Positions 1 to 11,653 of a DNA stretch of 64,000 nucleotides are shown one piece after another. Source of the stretch: Bromus sterilis (taxonomy: Eukaryota; Streptophyta; Magnoliopsida; Poales; Poaceae). The notes under the pieces are model-generated. The model had not been told where the DNA came from. It worked only from the letters and a program-made list of their open reading frames with translations, and searched no databases. Numbering within the stretch: position 1 is the stretch's first letter; every line of letters begins with the position of its first letter. The translations under genes were made by a program, and so were the position numbers. The stretch covers positions 280,313,770-280,377,769 of the forward strand of contig OX465595.1 of assembly GCA_950022295.1 (NCBI GenBank), read 5' to 3'.

Positions 1-2263
1 AATGGGTTCATCTATGCGATAGAAACGAATCATGGTGATCATCCTAAACAATGCATAAGCGAGACATGAGAGGGAAGTGGGATTTTATCGACATGATCAA
101 TGGGGGTTTGCTTGCCTTGCTGACGAGGTTCGGGTTCTGGGTCTTCAGCGAAGGGGGCAGCCTCCTGCTCCGGTTCCACCTCTACTCGACAAACAACAAG
201 CAAAGTAGCAAAGTAAATACAATGCACAATCACATGATGGAAGGTTGAAACTTGATGTATATGCTTTGATGTGTGAAGCAATTCCATTTAAATGAAGTAT
301 ATTGCAAATTGAATTGCAAATTCAAACTCCAATTTGAATTCAAACTTAACCAAGTTACATGTGACATTGTTTGATCATTTTGAATCTTTTGGAAATGTGT
401 ATGATATGCCTCTGAAGTGTGGTTGAAATGTAGCATAATTCCATGGTCCAAGTTGCAAAATCATTTGAATTGAATTTGAATTAATTCCAAATAAATCAAA
501 TAACATATGCTACTGGTCCCATTTTAAAATCAACTCAAACATAGTTGAAAGTTGCATTTTTGGATAGCTTATTTTCTCCTGATCATTTTTCATATATTAT
601 TTGTCCAATTTGGAGTTAATATGAATTTTCTATGAATTTCCAAAGTTTGGGTTATTTTCTGGAATTTTCTGAAATTCTTTAATTCTTTTAATTTCTGGAA
701 AAAGGTTTACTGCGTCATGCTGACTTCATGCTGGCGTCAGGGGGGCTGACAAGGGGGTCCCACCTGCCAGTGGCTGGGTTAATTAACCCGGCTGGGTTAA
801 CTTAACCAGTGGCTTAATTAAGCCACTAGGCCCACTGGTCAGTGGCTCAGGGGGGTCATTAGGGGTGGATTAGGGCTAACCCAACGGCGGTTAAACGCCG
901 GCGACCTGGCCAGGGCGGCGCACTCGCCGGAATGGGCTAGGGGCCACGGGAGGCTACGGGGAGAACACCATCGGGTGCAGCATCGTCGTCCGCGTCGTCT
1001 GGAAGCAACAGGGGGTCACGGGGAGGTCGGGAGCGACGACGGCGACGTGCTGGGCGGAAGCAGAACGACGGCGAGGTTGGGGGAAGAGGCTAGCGTGCAC
1101 GGCTTGGGCTGATCTGGCGTGCGTTCAACAGCTGGAACGTCCGCGAGTCAAACGCGCGCACTGGGGTGCCGTGAGGAGCACGAGGACGAGCTCTAGCTCA
1201 ACCATGGCGGCGAGGAGCTCGGTTCTCATGGCGGATTTGGCTAGAGGGGCTACGGGGCGCTAGGAGCTTGGGGGAAAAACTCATAAGCTCACCGCGGTTC
1301 GAACGGAAGCAACGGCAAGCTCGGGGAGGCTTCCACGACGGCGAATCGACGATGGCGAGCTCACGGGTCCGGCGAATCCTCGATGAAACTGGCGACGTCT
1401 GCTGAGGCGCTCGGGCTCGATTGATTGAGGGGAACGACGAAGAATCCTGCTGCGGTTCTTCTGGACACGGTGGCACGGCTCGGGGATGACAGTGGCTGCG
1501 TGGACTCGGCGGCGTGATCCACGGCGATCCTTTGGCGGCGACGAAATCGAGCACGGGAGGAGGAGGAGGAAGCTCTGGAGGGGGGGAATGGATCAGGACG
1601 GGAGAGAGGCGTCTCCAGGCGCGAGAAGGGGGCACGGGGAGGCTTGGAAGGCGCTCGGCGGCGACGTGGCGTCCACGGCTGGCTCGGTGGCATTCCACCG
1701 AGCATCTTGGAGGCGCGGGGCGGGGAAGAAGACCCCGCTACCCCTTTGGGCCGGGTGGGCTGGATGGGCCGGCTTCGCCTGGGCGTCTAGTAAGTCTTTC
1801 TGATCCCTTTTCTGTTTTTCTTTTTTGACATTTGTTGTGCTGTGCTAAAATAAATAGCTAGGAATTTTATTAAATGCTGAAATTTTTTATATGGCTTCAT
1901 AATAATATAGACTAGCCAGTTATAAAGTTTCAACATTTTTAAAATTCAAATAATTTGAATTTTAAATCAAATAGGGGTATTTGATTAATTCCAAGGCATT
2001 GTTTGAATATTTGAAAAATCTATGAGCATGGGGTGGGTCCCACATCACTTGAAATGTGATCACACTCATTTATAAGACTTTTCAAAAATCTAACATGAAT
2101 TTTTGGAGAAGATTTTTATCTGGCCTTTTGAAATAATTCATCTGGGGGGTTCCTTCTCCCATTTTCTTTTGATTTTTGATTTCAAAGATTTCTTTTGAAA
2201 ATTTTAACATGATGCAAGAGTACTGGCTAACCCTAGCACATTACCTAACAGAGGGTTCTGACA
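1..2263 (-). repeat. 3' LTR of element F (partial)
   Basis: The sequence from base 1 matches the right LTR from about 9549 onward, and both end in the same block (CCTAACAGAGGGTT.TGACA). The terminal CA of the plus-strand form is at 2262-2263. The central part (about 850-1790) is GC-rich and contains short shadow ORFs, while both flanks are AT-rich. The matching stretch is about 270 bp longer here than in the right LTR, and the GC-rich core aligns poorly. Confidence 0.85.
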
Positions 2264-3423
2264 CTTTGATACCGAATCGTTGGGTTTCCCTCAGAGGAGT
2301 AACCAAAAGGTAAGCCTTCTCATCCAGATTGTAGCTCTCTTGCCTATGATGATGATCATAGTAGCTTTTCTGACGAGACTGGGCGGCTTTCAATTGATCA
2401 TGAAGAAGGCGAACTTTCTCTTCTACTTCCTTGCTCATATCCAGTCCAAAGAATTGTCTTTCACCGGTTTCTAACCAGTTTAGGGGTGTTCGACATCTTC
2501 GTCCATAGAGGAATTCAAAAGGAGCCATGTTTAGACTAGATTGGAAACTATTGTTAGAAGAAAATTCGGCGAATGGAAGAGACTTCTCCCAATTCTTTCC
2601 GAAGGAGATAACACAAGCTCTAAGCATGTCTTCGAGAATTTGGTTAACCCTCTGAACTTGACCGCTAGACTGGGGATGGAAAGCTGTACTAAAGGGGATA
2701 TGAGTTCCGATAGCATTCTGAAAACTTTCTCAGAATCTAGAGGTGAAAAGGCTACCTCGATCAGAATTTATTTCTAAAGGAACAATGAAGAGACACGATT
2801 CTAGAGACATACAAGTTCGCTAACTGGCTTGCAGTTATGGACTCGCGAATGGGAAGGAAGTGAGAAACTTTGGAAAGTCTGTCAATGACAACGAAGATGG
2901 CATCATTTACTTTCTGGGTTATTGGAAAGCCAGTGATGAAGTCCATACTAACTTTGTTCCAATTCCACTTGGGAATAGGCAATGGTTGAAGAGTACCAGC
3001 AGGTGTTTGATGTTCTGCCTTAATGCGACGACAAACATCACATTCGGAAACATAACGAGCAATGTCTCGCTTCATCCTAGTCCACCAAAATCTCTGGCGT
3101 AGATCTCGATACATCTTTGTGCTACCGGGATGTATCGAGAGGGGAGTGTCATGGGCTTCTTTGAGAATTAGTTGCCTTAGATCCCTATTCTTAGGTACTA
3201 CTAAACGATTTTCAAAGAATACGGTCCCTTTACAATCTGTGGAGAAACATTTAGCAACGCCGCTAGCAATGTTCTCCTTGATCCGACGAACACCTCGTGC
3301 ACACCTTTGGGAAACTATGATTTGATCCTCAAGGGTTGGTTTCGCCACCAAGGTGGAAAGGAATCCATGAGGAACAATCTTGAGATTGAGATTTCAAAAT
3401 TCCTCATGAAGAAGTGGTTGATA
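2264..3423 (-). pseudogene. F integrase remnant (C-terminus and chromodomain missing)
   Basis: Minus-strand reading shows the zinc-binding region (EAHDTPLSIHPGSTKMY ... CDVCRRIKAEHQ), the first catalytic Asp (MDFITG) and, in another frame, the second (NSDRGSLFTSRF). The third motif reads GQVQRVNQ, so the expected catalytic Glu is Gln (codon at 2652-2654). A stop follows SRF where Trp is usual, and there are frameshifts near 2770. After RETQRFGIK, codons run straight into the LTR, so the C-terminal region, chromodomain and polypurine tract seen in element D are absent. In family terms this enzyme inserts the cDNA; this copy cannot. Confidence 0.85.
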
Positions 3424-4533
3424 CTATTGCAACATGAGGTTTTTACAATACAACTTATGACTTAGTGCATCATCCATGAAATTAGCTTTGCCCGGGGTGA
3501 AAGAAATTCCTAAGTCATAATATTTTATCAACTCTATCCAGTGTCTTTGCCTGAGATTAAGATCTGGCTGGGTGAATATGTATTTGAGGCTTTGGTGGTC
3601 GGAATATATCTCACAACGCTTACCAAGGAGGTATTGTCGCCAAGTCTTCAAGGCATGAACTACGGCAGCGAGTTCAAGATCATGGGTAGGGTAATTCTCT
3701 TCATGTGGACGCAACTGGCATGAAGTGTATGCTACCCCAATCGATCTTGCATAATTATGCACCCTAACCCTTGCCGTGAAGCGTCAAAGATCTCGAAATC
3801 CCTTTTGGTGTCTGGAGGTGCAAATAGGGGTCAATAAGTCAATCTTCTTTTCAGCTCTTGAAAGCTTTCCTCGCACTTGGGGGTCCATTCAAATTTCTTA
3901 TCTTTCTTGAGGATTTTAGTTAGAGGCTTTGCAACTTTGGAGAAGTTCTCAACGAAGCGGAGGGAATATCTTGCTAGTCCAAGAAAACTCCTGACTTTCT
4001 TAACCGAATCAGGTGGAGTCCAATCAAGGATGGCCTGAACTCTCTCGGGATTGACAGCAATGCCTTTGGCAGAAATCACGTGGCCTAAGTAGGTCACTTT
4101 TGGTAGCCAAAATTCGCACTTAGAGAACTTGGCATAAAGGCGATGCTCTCGAAGTTTCATCTACACCAGCCTAAGATGTTCTGCGTGCTCTTCTTCGTTC
4201 TTCGAGTAGATGAGAATGTCATCTAGATAAACTACAACAAATTTATCCATGTACTCCATGAAGATCGATTTCTTCATGCGCGAGAAAGTGGCAGGGGGCA
4301 TTTGTTAAACCGAAGGACATGATGGTGTACTCGTAAAGACCATAGTGAGTAGTGAAATCCATTTTAGGAATGTCCTCGTTTACGATTTTGATTTGATGAT
4401 AGCCTAATCTCAAAGCCATCTTGGAGAAGACAGAGGATCCAACAAGTTGATCATAAAGATCATTGATCCTGGGAAGTGGGTACTTGTTGTTTATCATCGC
4501 TAGATTAAGCGGGCGATAATCTACATACATCCT
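3424..4533 (-). pseudogene. F reverse transcriptase and RNase H remnant
   Basis: Fragments in several frames cover RT and RNase H. RT shows VDYRPLN, YPLPRINDLYDQL, GYHQIKI, MSFGLTNAP, and in a separate frame VVVYLDDILIYSK, so the YxDD box survives. The first catalytic Asp, expected in the block before LRLGYHQ, is Ala (codon 4414-4416). The TAA at 4531-4533 splits DGT from RMYVDYR, which fits a Gln codon changed by C to T. Another stop precedes MKLREHRLYAKFSKCEFWL. RNase H shows NYPTHDLELAAVVHALKTW, YSDHQSLKYIF and a worn LSHK end (usually LSRK); its N-terminal part is frameshifted. Confidence 0.85.
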
Positions 4534-5526
4534 TTATGTTCCATCTTTCTTCGTTATGAACAGAACGGGGCAACTCCATGGCGATGACCTAGGGAGGATG
4601 AAGCCTTTTGCCAACATAGCTTCAAGTTGGATTTTAAGCTCAGCAAACTCACGTGGGGCCATTTTGTATGGGCTTCTAGAAATTGGGGCGGTTCCTGGCA
4701 TAAGATCTACAATGAATTCTACACATCTGTCGGGTGGCATGCCCGACAACTCTTCAGGAAAGACATCCGGGAAGTCACGAACCACCGGAATATCTTCAAG
4801 GTCGGGAAGGGGAAGCACATTCAAATTATGCATCTGGGTTCTAGAACTGGGTGAGGTGTAGTCAATTTTCTGGCCTGACGTATGTGTCAGCTTAACCGAC
4901 TTGGCTTTACAATCAAGGACATCATTCTTCCTTGATAACCAATCCATACCAAGGATGACATCAATGTCTAAAGACTTGAGGGCTATAAGTGAAGCAAGGA
5001 ATACTAAACCCTCAATTGCAATTTTATTACCATGTCTTATCCTACTAATTTTCCACCTTGAACCTGGAGTTTGGATTATCATTGAAGTGGACATTTCAAC
5101 AAAAAGAAAATCATGACGAAGTGCATAACTCTCAGACATGAATGAATGAGATGCTCCTGGATCGAAAAGAACGAAAGTAGGAACGTACATGACTGGGAGC
5201 GTACCAAGAATGACGTGAGAAGTGTCATTAGTTTCTTCAACCGAGATCTGGTTCACAGGCCCACGAGTTGCGGAAGAAGATGGCTTGCTGGTGAAGACCT
5301 TGGGTGGTGTCTTGGCACGTCCATTGGGGTTTCCTCCGGCACGGGGTTGAGCATTCTGATTCTGGTTCTTGGGACACTCACGAGAGTAGTGACCTGCCTG
5401 GACACACTTGTAACAAACTCCAAAGACAGTGCGGGTAGCTGGGTTTCCAGGTGGAGCAGTGGGAAATGGAGTTGGAGGACGAGGCGCCGCAAAGGATGGC
5501 CTCGGGCGGTTGTTTTGGCGGAACAT
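4534..5526 (-). pseudogene. F nucleocapsid knuckle, protease and start of RT
   Basis: One open stretch of 330 codons. A proline-rich N-terminus leads to a CCHC knuckle, CYKCVQAGHYSREC (residues about 38-51), which binds RNA in the Gag shell. The aspartic protease motif is at residues 121-130, FDPGASHSF, with Pro where Ser is usual next to the catalytic Asp; ILGMDWLSR follows. The last ~80 residues are the RT entry region (DFPDVFPEEL, SPWSCPVLFITKKDGT). The frame differs from that of upstream gag, so a frameshift lies near 5540. This frame must originally have been continuous with gag and RT. Confidence 0.85.
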
Positions 5527-6311
5527 GCTGTTGGGGATCCAGATTCTGCGCTTCTAAGGGCCTGAACTGGAAAACCATCATCTCTGGGATGCTTGCGGAA
5601 GTCTCCATGAGTGATCATATCCTCCACCTTCATGGCCTTGTTGACAAGGACCCGGAATGCTGCGAAGTCATGAAGATTGAGCTCACGACGAAGTCCAGAA
5701 TTGAGTCCCTTGCGGAACCTCTCTTGCTTCTTGCAGTCGGTGGAGACCTCCTCGGGAGCATAGTGAGAAAGACGGTCGAACTCCCGACTAAACTCATCAA
5801 CGGACCTTCTTCCTTGCGTGAGATTGCAAAACTCCTCTCTCTTGCGGTCCATGAGTCCCTTAGGAATGTGATGCTCGCGAAAAGCGTCACAGAACTCATT
5901 CCAAGATGTCAACTGTCCAGCTGGACGCATGTTCAGGAAGTTTTCCCACAAAGAGCTAGCTGCACCCTCGAGGTGGTAGGTGGCATAGTTGACTTTTTCA
6001 CCATATGCAACATGTCCATCATAAAGCTTGCGCTCAATGCTGCGGAGCCAGTCATCAGCGTCAAGGGTCTCAGTGGAGTAGCTGAAAACTGGGGGATGAA
6101 GCCGGATGAAGTCATTCAGCGACACCAGCTCATTACGCTGCTGGGCGGTTTTCCGGGAGATGGTTTCCAGCAACTGATGGGAGTACCTTCTATTACTTTA
6201 GACCTCCATCAAAACCTGAGCCATCGTGGGTGGTGGTGGAAGATTTCCTTCCTCCGGATCATTCCCATGAGCATGGGAACGACCAAGGTGGCCACGAGTT
6301 CCTTGAGACAT
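5527..6311 (-). pseudogene. F Gag (capsid) remnant
   Basis: Gag forms the particle shell. I place the start at ATG 6311-6309 because the encoded MSQGTRGHLG aligns with MSRHTRSNPS at the gag start of element D, and both ATGs follow a CAGG. The capsid core shows LDADDWLRSIERKL, YATYHLEGAASSLWENF, FREHHIPKGLMDRKREEF and RLSHYAPEEVSTD. One TAA (6198-6200) lies in frame after residue 37 (MAQVLMEV), fitting CAA to TAA. The frame is then open to about 5545, where a frameshift moves it into the CCHC/protease frame. Confidence 0.85.
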
Positions 6312-6574
6312 CCTGAAGGAGGTCATCAATGTCAAACAGAGTTGACTAAAAGAATCTAAACAAGGTTTTGATTGTACTAGAGGAATCACAACCATACATC
6401 GTTTTAGTACAAGATCCAAGCTAATACAAATGTGATGAAGATGATACATCCTTCAGAGGCACTCTGATTTCCTATACTATATTTATCTAAGCCTCTCGAA
6501 CTTAGAACACCTTGCATACAACATACTAAAGATACTACTACTACATCCTCACTCGCGAAAGAACACAGGCGGTC

Positions 6575-7326
6575 TCACTCATCTCCATCTCCGTAGTAGT
6601 CCTCATAGAAGTTACCCATGTAACCCGGTAGCTGAAGGTGACCATCGTGAAAAACGGAGGCTTGCGGGCCCTGATATCCATTTGGGAAAGGATGGGGCCT
6701 AGGTCTAGTGTAGGGTGGAAGTAGAGGACCACGGGGTGGAAAAATTCCTCCAATCTCGAGCCAAGCAACTCGAGAAGGCATATGCGTCCTGACAGGATAA
6801 ATCACATCATGCTCCAAAGAACCAACACTCACGAAAGGAGACATAAGTGTAAGTGCTCGAAGCAAACGGGCACGGGTGGCGTGAAGCTCGAAATGAAGGG
6901 CACGTGCATCACGATCCCTATCACAAGCGTGCGGAGCGGTGATCTGAAGCAAAGGATCCTCCAAGGAGTGATCTGAGTACAATCTGGTGTAATATCCCTC
7001 TTCTCCTGAAAGTGCAGCAGGGATATAGCAGAATGGTGTCCCACCAAGTAGTGCATGCTCCTTTCTAAGCAGTGTGATACATGAATATGCAGCATCCTGC
7101 ACAGATCATAAAGGATAGGCTGAGTGTCTCCAATATGGTGCGGATAGATCCTTACGATACAGTGGAACTGAGTCTGGTTGAAGTCAAGGAACTGCTCCTC
7201 AACTGTGTACTCTAGGTACCATCCATAGCTCATGAAGGACATCATATCGATCAGCATGGATGAATGCCCACGCACACTGAGACATCTAGTCAAATGAACA
7301 ACCTGTTGAGGGGGAAGACCTGCCAT
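6575..7326 (-). pseudogene. Extra ORF between PBS and gag of element F (one frameshift)
   Basis: Two overlapping minus-strand frames, 7326 to about 7095 and 7102 to 6575, join into one ~250-codon reading frame with a single-base frameshift near 7100. The N-terminus is MAGLPPQQVV; the middle has a strand-like block (FHCIVRIYPHHI) followed by a helix-like QDAAYSCITLLRK; the C-terminal third is rich in Pro and Gly and ends acidic (YEDYYGDGDE). I recognise no known domain. The distance from its ATG to the gag ATG is 1015 bp, against 1034 bp for the comparable ORF in element D. The ATG is preceded on the minus strand by a pyrimidine tract and TTTTAG. It is probably a family-specific accessory protein; function unknown. 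Confidence 0.6.
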
Positions 7327-7726
7327 CTAAAACAGAGAGAAAGGTTTTGAAAATGCATCAGATTATGAAGAAACCTGGAATGACTCGGACAACATAACGA
7401 CTGTAATTGTAAGAGAAGTGAAAATTCTTACAACTTGACAACAACACTTACATAGGAAGTCCCAAAACAGGAAGCACAAAAACTCTAGACAACCGAACAC
7501 AACTTTGCTACGGCTAAAAGGAAGCAAACAACGAGATGCCCTAGTAAGACATAGATGATCCTAGTCCTATCTTCCCGTAGAAAATATGAGGTGAATGAGA
7601 ACTCAGATCGATGAGGTAAGGAGAAAAAATAAGTCTTACGTTGTTCCCTTATACTCAAGTAACTATATAACTACAAAATGCTAAACTCGACTTTGGCCAA
7701 GGTTTGGTAGTCCTACAGATAGTCCT
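7327..7726 (-). other. Untranslated leader of element F
   Basis: About 400 bp between PBS and the extra ORF. I see no domain or convincing ORF in it. Packaging and dimerisation signals would be expected here in this class of element, but none can be identified by eye. Its downstream edge on the minus strand is a pyrimidine-rich stretch ending TAG directly before ATGGC. Confidence 0.5.
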
Positions 7727-7738
7727 GCTCTGATACCA
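7727..7738 (-). other. Primer binding site of element F (tRNA-iMet type)
   Basis: The minus strand reads TGGTATCAGAGC, the standard plant initiator-tRNA-Met primer site, four bases inside the 5' LTR edge. It fixes 7743 as the inner LTR boundary and the element orientation as minus. Confidence 0.92.
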
Positions 7739-7742
7739 AGTC

Positions 7743-10700
7743 TGTCGGGACCCGGAATATGCATATGTAATTCTAGTCACAACTCAATTATATGGAGAGC
7801 CGAGAGCCATACCCACTTGTCTAAGCAGAAAAGGCCAAGTACAAGACACTCTCGGAATTCTCGAACATGAGGGTCATCCCATCCAGTCCCGGATGATCAA
7901 CTGAGATGGGTCCTCATCATCCGCTCACAAGTCTAATTCTTATGGGTGGTGAAATCCCATACTCATAGACAGGTCGCCTCAACCATATTATAAATTGAAT
8001 AATAACATTTACATAGAAAACTTCGGCCCAATCACTTAGTCGAGGTCTCGGGCGGGCCCGATTGTACAATGAAGTGTGCCACGTAACGGGGTTACGTGCA
8101 ATTGCATCGCGATGCTCCAAGCTGCACACAACTCAGAGCCACTCGGCTGTAAGAAAGACCGCCGGCGAGAGCACAACTAAGCTATCGAACCCCACACTAA
8201 GACATGCACATTATAATCATACACGCATCATACATGTACAGTGTAAACAGCAGGTACTCATCACATGAAGTCTACAAAGTATACATCTTTATTAACTTAC
8301 ATATATAGTACACAAAGAGATCACATAACTGTGATTCAACATTCATACAAGCAACGGAAGAAACATAGGTCTGAGTACAGACAATTTTAACAAATGGCTT
8401 AGAGAAGCCTTATTCAAAATACATGCCCTTCCACGAGGGACCAGACTGTTGTGTGGAACTACACTAGCTTAGTCGACGTCGAGCTCCAGGAAGAAGCCAC
8501 CATCGGGGTCAGTGGGTTCATCTAAAAACATAAATAAGAAAATGTGAGTACAAAGTCGTACTCAGCAAGACTTACATCAGATCTATACTACTCATTCTCA
8601 AGTTTCAAGGCAAAGGGAGGTGGGGTTTCAATGCAGAAGTTCCATCTTTGACTTGCCTAATCCTGTACTACGAATACTAGAAAGAGGTAAACATCGTACT
8701 CTAGTCCAACTATCCAAGTCTCCCAATCAATACACCACTATGGATATTTCCTTGACTTCCCACGAGAAAAAAAACCATAGCACTCTCACTTATCTTGGCA
8801 AGTTTTAGAGTTTTCGTTGAAGTTGTCGAATAATCATGCACAGATAACCAAGTAGTCCATTATCGCGGACGCGGCTATTCGAATAGTTTCTTAACCCTGC
8901 AGGGGTGTACCGCTACACACACATGACCATCAGTTACCGCCAAGTCTCGTCACCATTCAAGGGGTGCCGACGAGGATGCTCACCACAATTGTTACCTAAT
9001 AGCCGATCTAGTCCATGAAAGCCGCCTACCTGGGTTGGTTTCCACTATCGTGAACCCGGCCGGTTTACCGAAGTGGACCCAGACGATGTGTGCGTGGTGC
9101 AAAAGACGGTCTCGGTTGAGCCGTTCTCTCACTTAGAAGCCAGGCCGCAAACCTACTAGAACTCTGAAATACTGCAACATCTAGACATCGACACGGGATG
9201 AGTTAATAGGTTGTGAGGGGTCAGTGAGCCCAATGTGTGGTTGTACTCTTTTTCTTGGATCACCACACAAGAACTCAGACTTAGGGAAGTGTTCAACGAG
9301 ACAACCTACTGTGTACTCCTACACAGCCTCTCATCGTTCACCTTGTTTAGGTTAAATCCACCAACACGTTTCCACCATCATCGTCATGATCACTACCATC
9401 CCGACTCACATAACAATATCAACATTGTATCACTTTGCATGCAATAAGAAGTAACAGTTGCAGGGGCCACATGATCTCAATAAACTCCTACATCTGATAG
9501 GATTGTGGTTTGCTTACTACTGTGACAAAATGATAGGTCATGCCAAGGAATGGGTTCAACTATGCGGTAGAAACGCATCATGGTAACATCCTAAACAATG
9601 CATAAGAGAGAATGAGAGGGAACTGGGGTTTTATCGACATGATCTATGGGGTTCGCTTGCCATGCTGACAAGGGTCGTACTGGGAGTCTTCAACTGCCGG
9701 GGTGATCTTGGGTTCCGGCTCCACCTCTATTCGATAGCAATCAAAGTAAACAAAGCAATCAATATGAATGAACAATGCACAAACACATGATCAAGTGGTA
9801 TAATATGATGTACATGGTGCTGAGGTGTTGTTCATTCCATTTAAATGAAGTGCATTGCAAAGAGTTTGCAAATTAACCTCCAACTTTGAATTAAAAAGGA
9901 TCATATGCACAATTGACACTCTCCACCCATTTTCAAATGGTCAAACAAGAAAACCAAGTGCATATTCAGAATCCTTTCATTTTTCTGATAACTTTTCATA
10001 TATTATATGCTTAATTCCGGAGTTATGGTTAGATTTCTAGGGTTTAGTGAAGTCTAGGGTATTTTCTGGAATTTTTGAAAATATAAATTCATTTACTGTG
10101 TCATCATGGCGTCATGCTGACGCAGTTTTTTTGGGGGCTGGGCCCACATGGCAGTGGCTGTGAGGGGGGGGATTAGCAGTTAAGCTAATCCAGCCACGTC
10201 ACCTCGCCGGCAACATACAAACGCAGCGGCGACCATAGGGACGGCGGCTCAGGCCACCATTTGGCATGCCAAGGCCTCCAAACGGGTGCCTGAGCACGCA
10301 CGCTTCATCTAGAACAGATGAGCAGCACGGGGGCTCACCCGAATGATGCCGACGACATGGTTTGGCGGCGACACGGGATTGACGAGGATGAAGAACCAGC
10401 GCACGTGTAGACGCGGGGATGTGTGTGTTGTGCTACTGGGAGGTCCAGGAACACGATCCGCTCCATACCAGGGACGGAGGATCGCTGGAGCTCGCTTGCC
10501 GGCGACCATGGCGCTGGCCGAGCTGCGGCTCCAATGGCAGCATGAGAGAGAGAGAGAGAGAGCGAGCTGGGACATGCTAGGTTAGGGTAAAAGAAGAGGA
10601 GCTCACCGTGAACTCAATGGATGCGACGGTGAGATCAACGGAGGCGTGACGACGGGGGAATCGACGACGCGATCTTGCTGGTCCGGCGATGGCTCGGGGA

Positions 10701-11538
10701 CGATTCTGGCGGCTTGAAGGAGAAACAACTCCCGATCCTTGGGAAGGTGGCGAAGACGACGGCGGTGAATGCGATGGACATGATAACGCGGTTGTTGGAG
10801 GTCACCGACTACGTGTGGACACGGCGGCGAACGGCGGCGCTCTCGGGTGGTGCTGGAAACGGCGAGGGAGATAAGGGAGTGACGTCTCCCAGGGGGAAAA
10901 ATGGTGCGGGGCATCCATAGCGTCGCCGTGGCACGTCTACGGCGAGCAGGAGGTGGCAAGGCAGCGTCGGCGGCACTTCATGCATTCCACCGAGCAGCTT
11001 CGAGGCGTTGGGAGGAAGACGACAAGGTGGTCTGCCGGGCTGGGCCGACCTGGGATGAGTTGGGCCAGAATCCAGGTAAGTCTCTCTTTCCTTTTTCTTT
11101 CTATTTTTATTTCTGCAATTTGTTTTTCCTTGAAGAATAAATGGCTAGACATTTTATAAAATCCCCAAATCTTTTATATGGCTTTATGTGACCAGTAGCT
11201 AGTAACTCCCAAGATTTGAGCATTTTTGAAATTCAAAAATTTTCAATTCAAATTCAAATAGGGGTATTATTTAATTTCCAATGCACTTCTGGACTTTTTG
11301 AAAAATCAGTGAGCATTGAGTGGGACCCACTCCCCTTTATATGTGATCTCACTTAATTATGGGACTTTTCAAAAATACCAGAGGAATTTTGGAGCAACTT
11401 ATAAAATATTTGAATAAATTTGTTTCGGGGGGGGGGGGGGGGGGGGGTTCGTTCTCCCATTTCGATTTCTTTTGAAATTTTTACATGATGCAAAGCTACA
11501 AGCTAACCCTAGCACATACCTAACAGAGGGTTGTGACA
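7743..11538 (-). repeat. 5' LTR of element F
   Basis: 3796-bp LTR with plus-strand ends TGTCGGGACC and GTTGTGACA. Its last 2 kb match the left LTR (1-2263) and the LTR fragment at ~17035-19394. It has a GC-rich block (about 10140-11080) inside AT-rich sequence and a 21-base G run at 11427-11447, where the other copies have only a few G. No intact ORF of note. Confidence 0.88.
11427..11447 (+). repeat. 21-base poly-G tract
   Basis: Uninterrupted run of 21 G in the F LTR. The corresponding position of the left LTR has six G (CTGGGGGGTTCC, near 2143) and the third copy only three (near 19297). It is a local expansion or an assembly artefact. Confidence 0.9.
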
Positions 11539-11653
11539 TGGAGTGCCTTGTGCAAGCTTCCTGCATGGCTTTCTCGGAGTCCTAGTGTCTTATAACCTGC
11601 TTTTGTGGCTGCTCGTGATTCTGGGAGTGGTTGCTATTGTTTTCCCGCGGGGT

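Larger units (their letters stand above)
1..11538 (-). mobile_element. Element F: Tekay-type Gypsy retrotransposon, degenerate
   Basis: LTR retrotransposon read on the minus strand: 5' LTR at 7743-11538, tRNA-Met-type primer binding site, an extra ORF, gag, CCHC knuckle, protease, RT, RNase H, integrase, then a 3' LTR running off the left edge. The PR-RT-RH-INT order and motifs such as FPDVFPEELSGMPPDR match Tekay/Del chromoviruses. No target duplication can be tested because the left end is outside the window; the 5 bp after the right end are TGGAG. The right end abuts a Tat gag fragment, so F probably inserted into element E. Stops, frameshifts and lost catalytic residues in every domain show it is dead. 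The two LTRs are much less alike than those of B or D, so the copy is old or composite. Confidence 0.88.

Noticed and set aside
1198..1828. Long overlapping ORFs on both strands in the GC-rich part of F's LTR
   Set aside because: They lie inside an LTR, differ between the three LTR copies, and have low-complexity Arg/Pro/Ser composition typical of chance ORFs in GC-rich DNA.
5451..6359. 302-codon plus-strand ORF opposite F gag
   Set aside because: It is the complement of a clear gag reading frame and shows no domain of its own; open antisense frames are common opposite gag.
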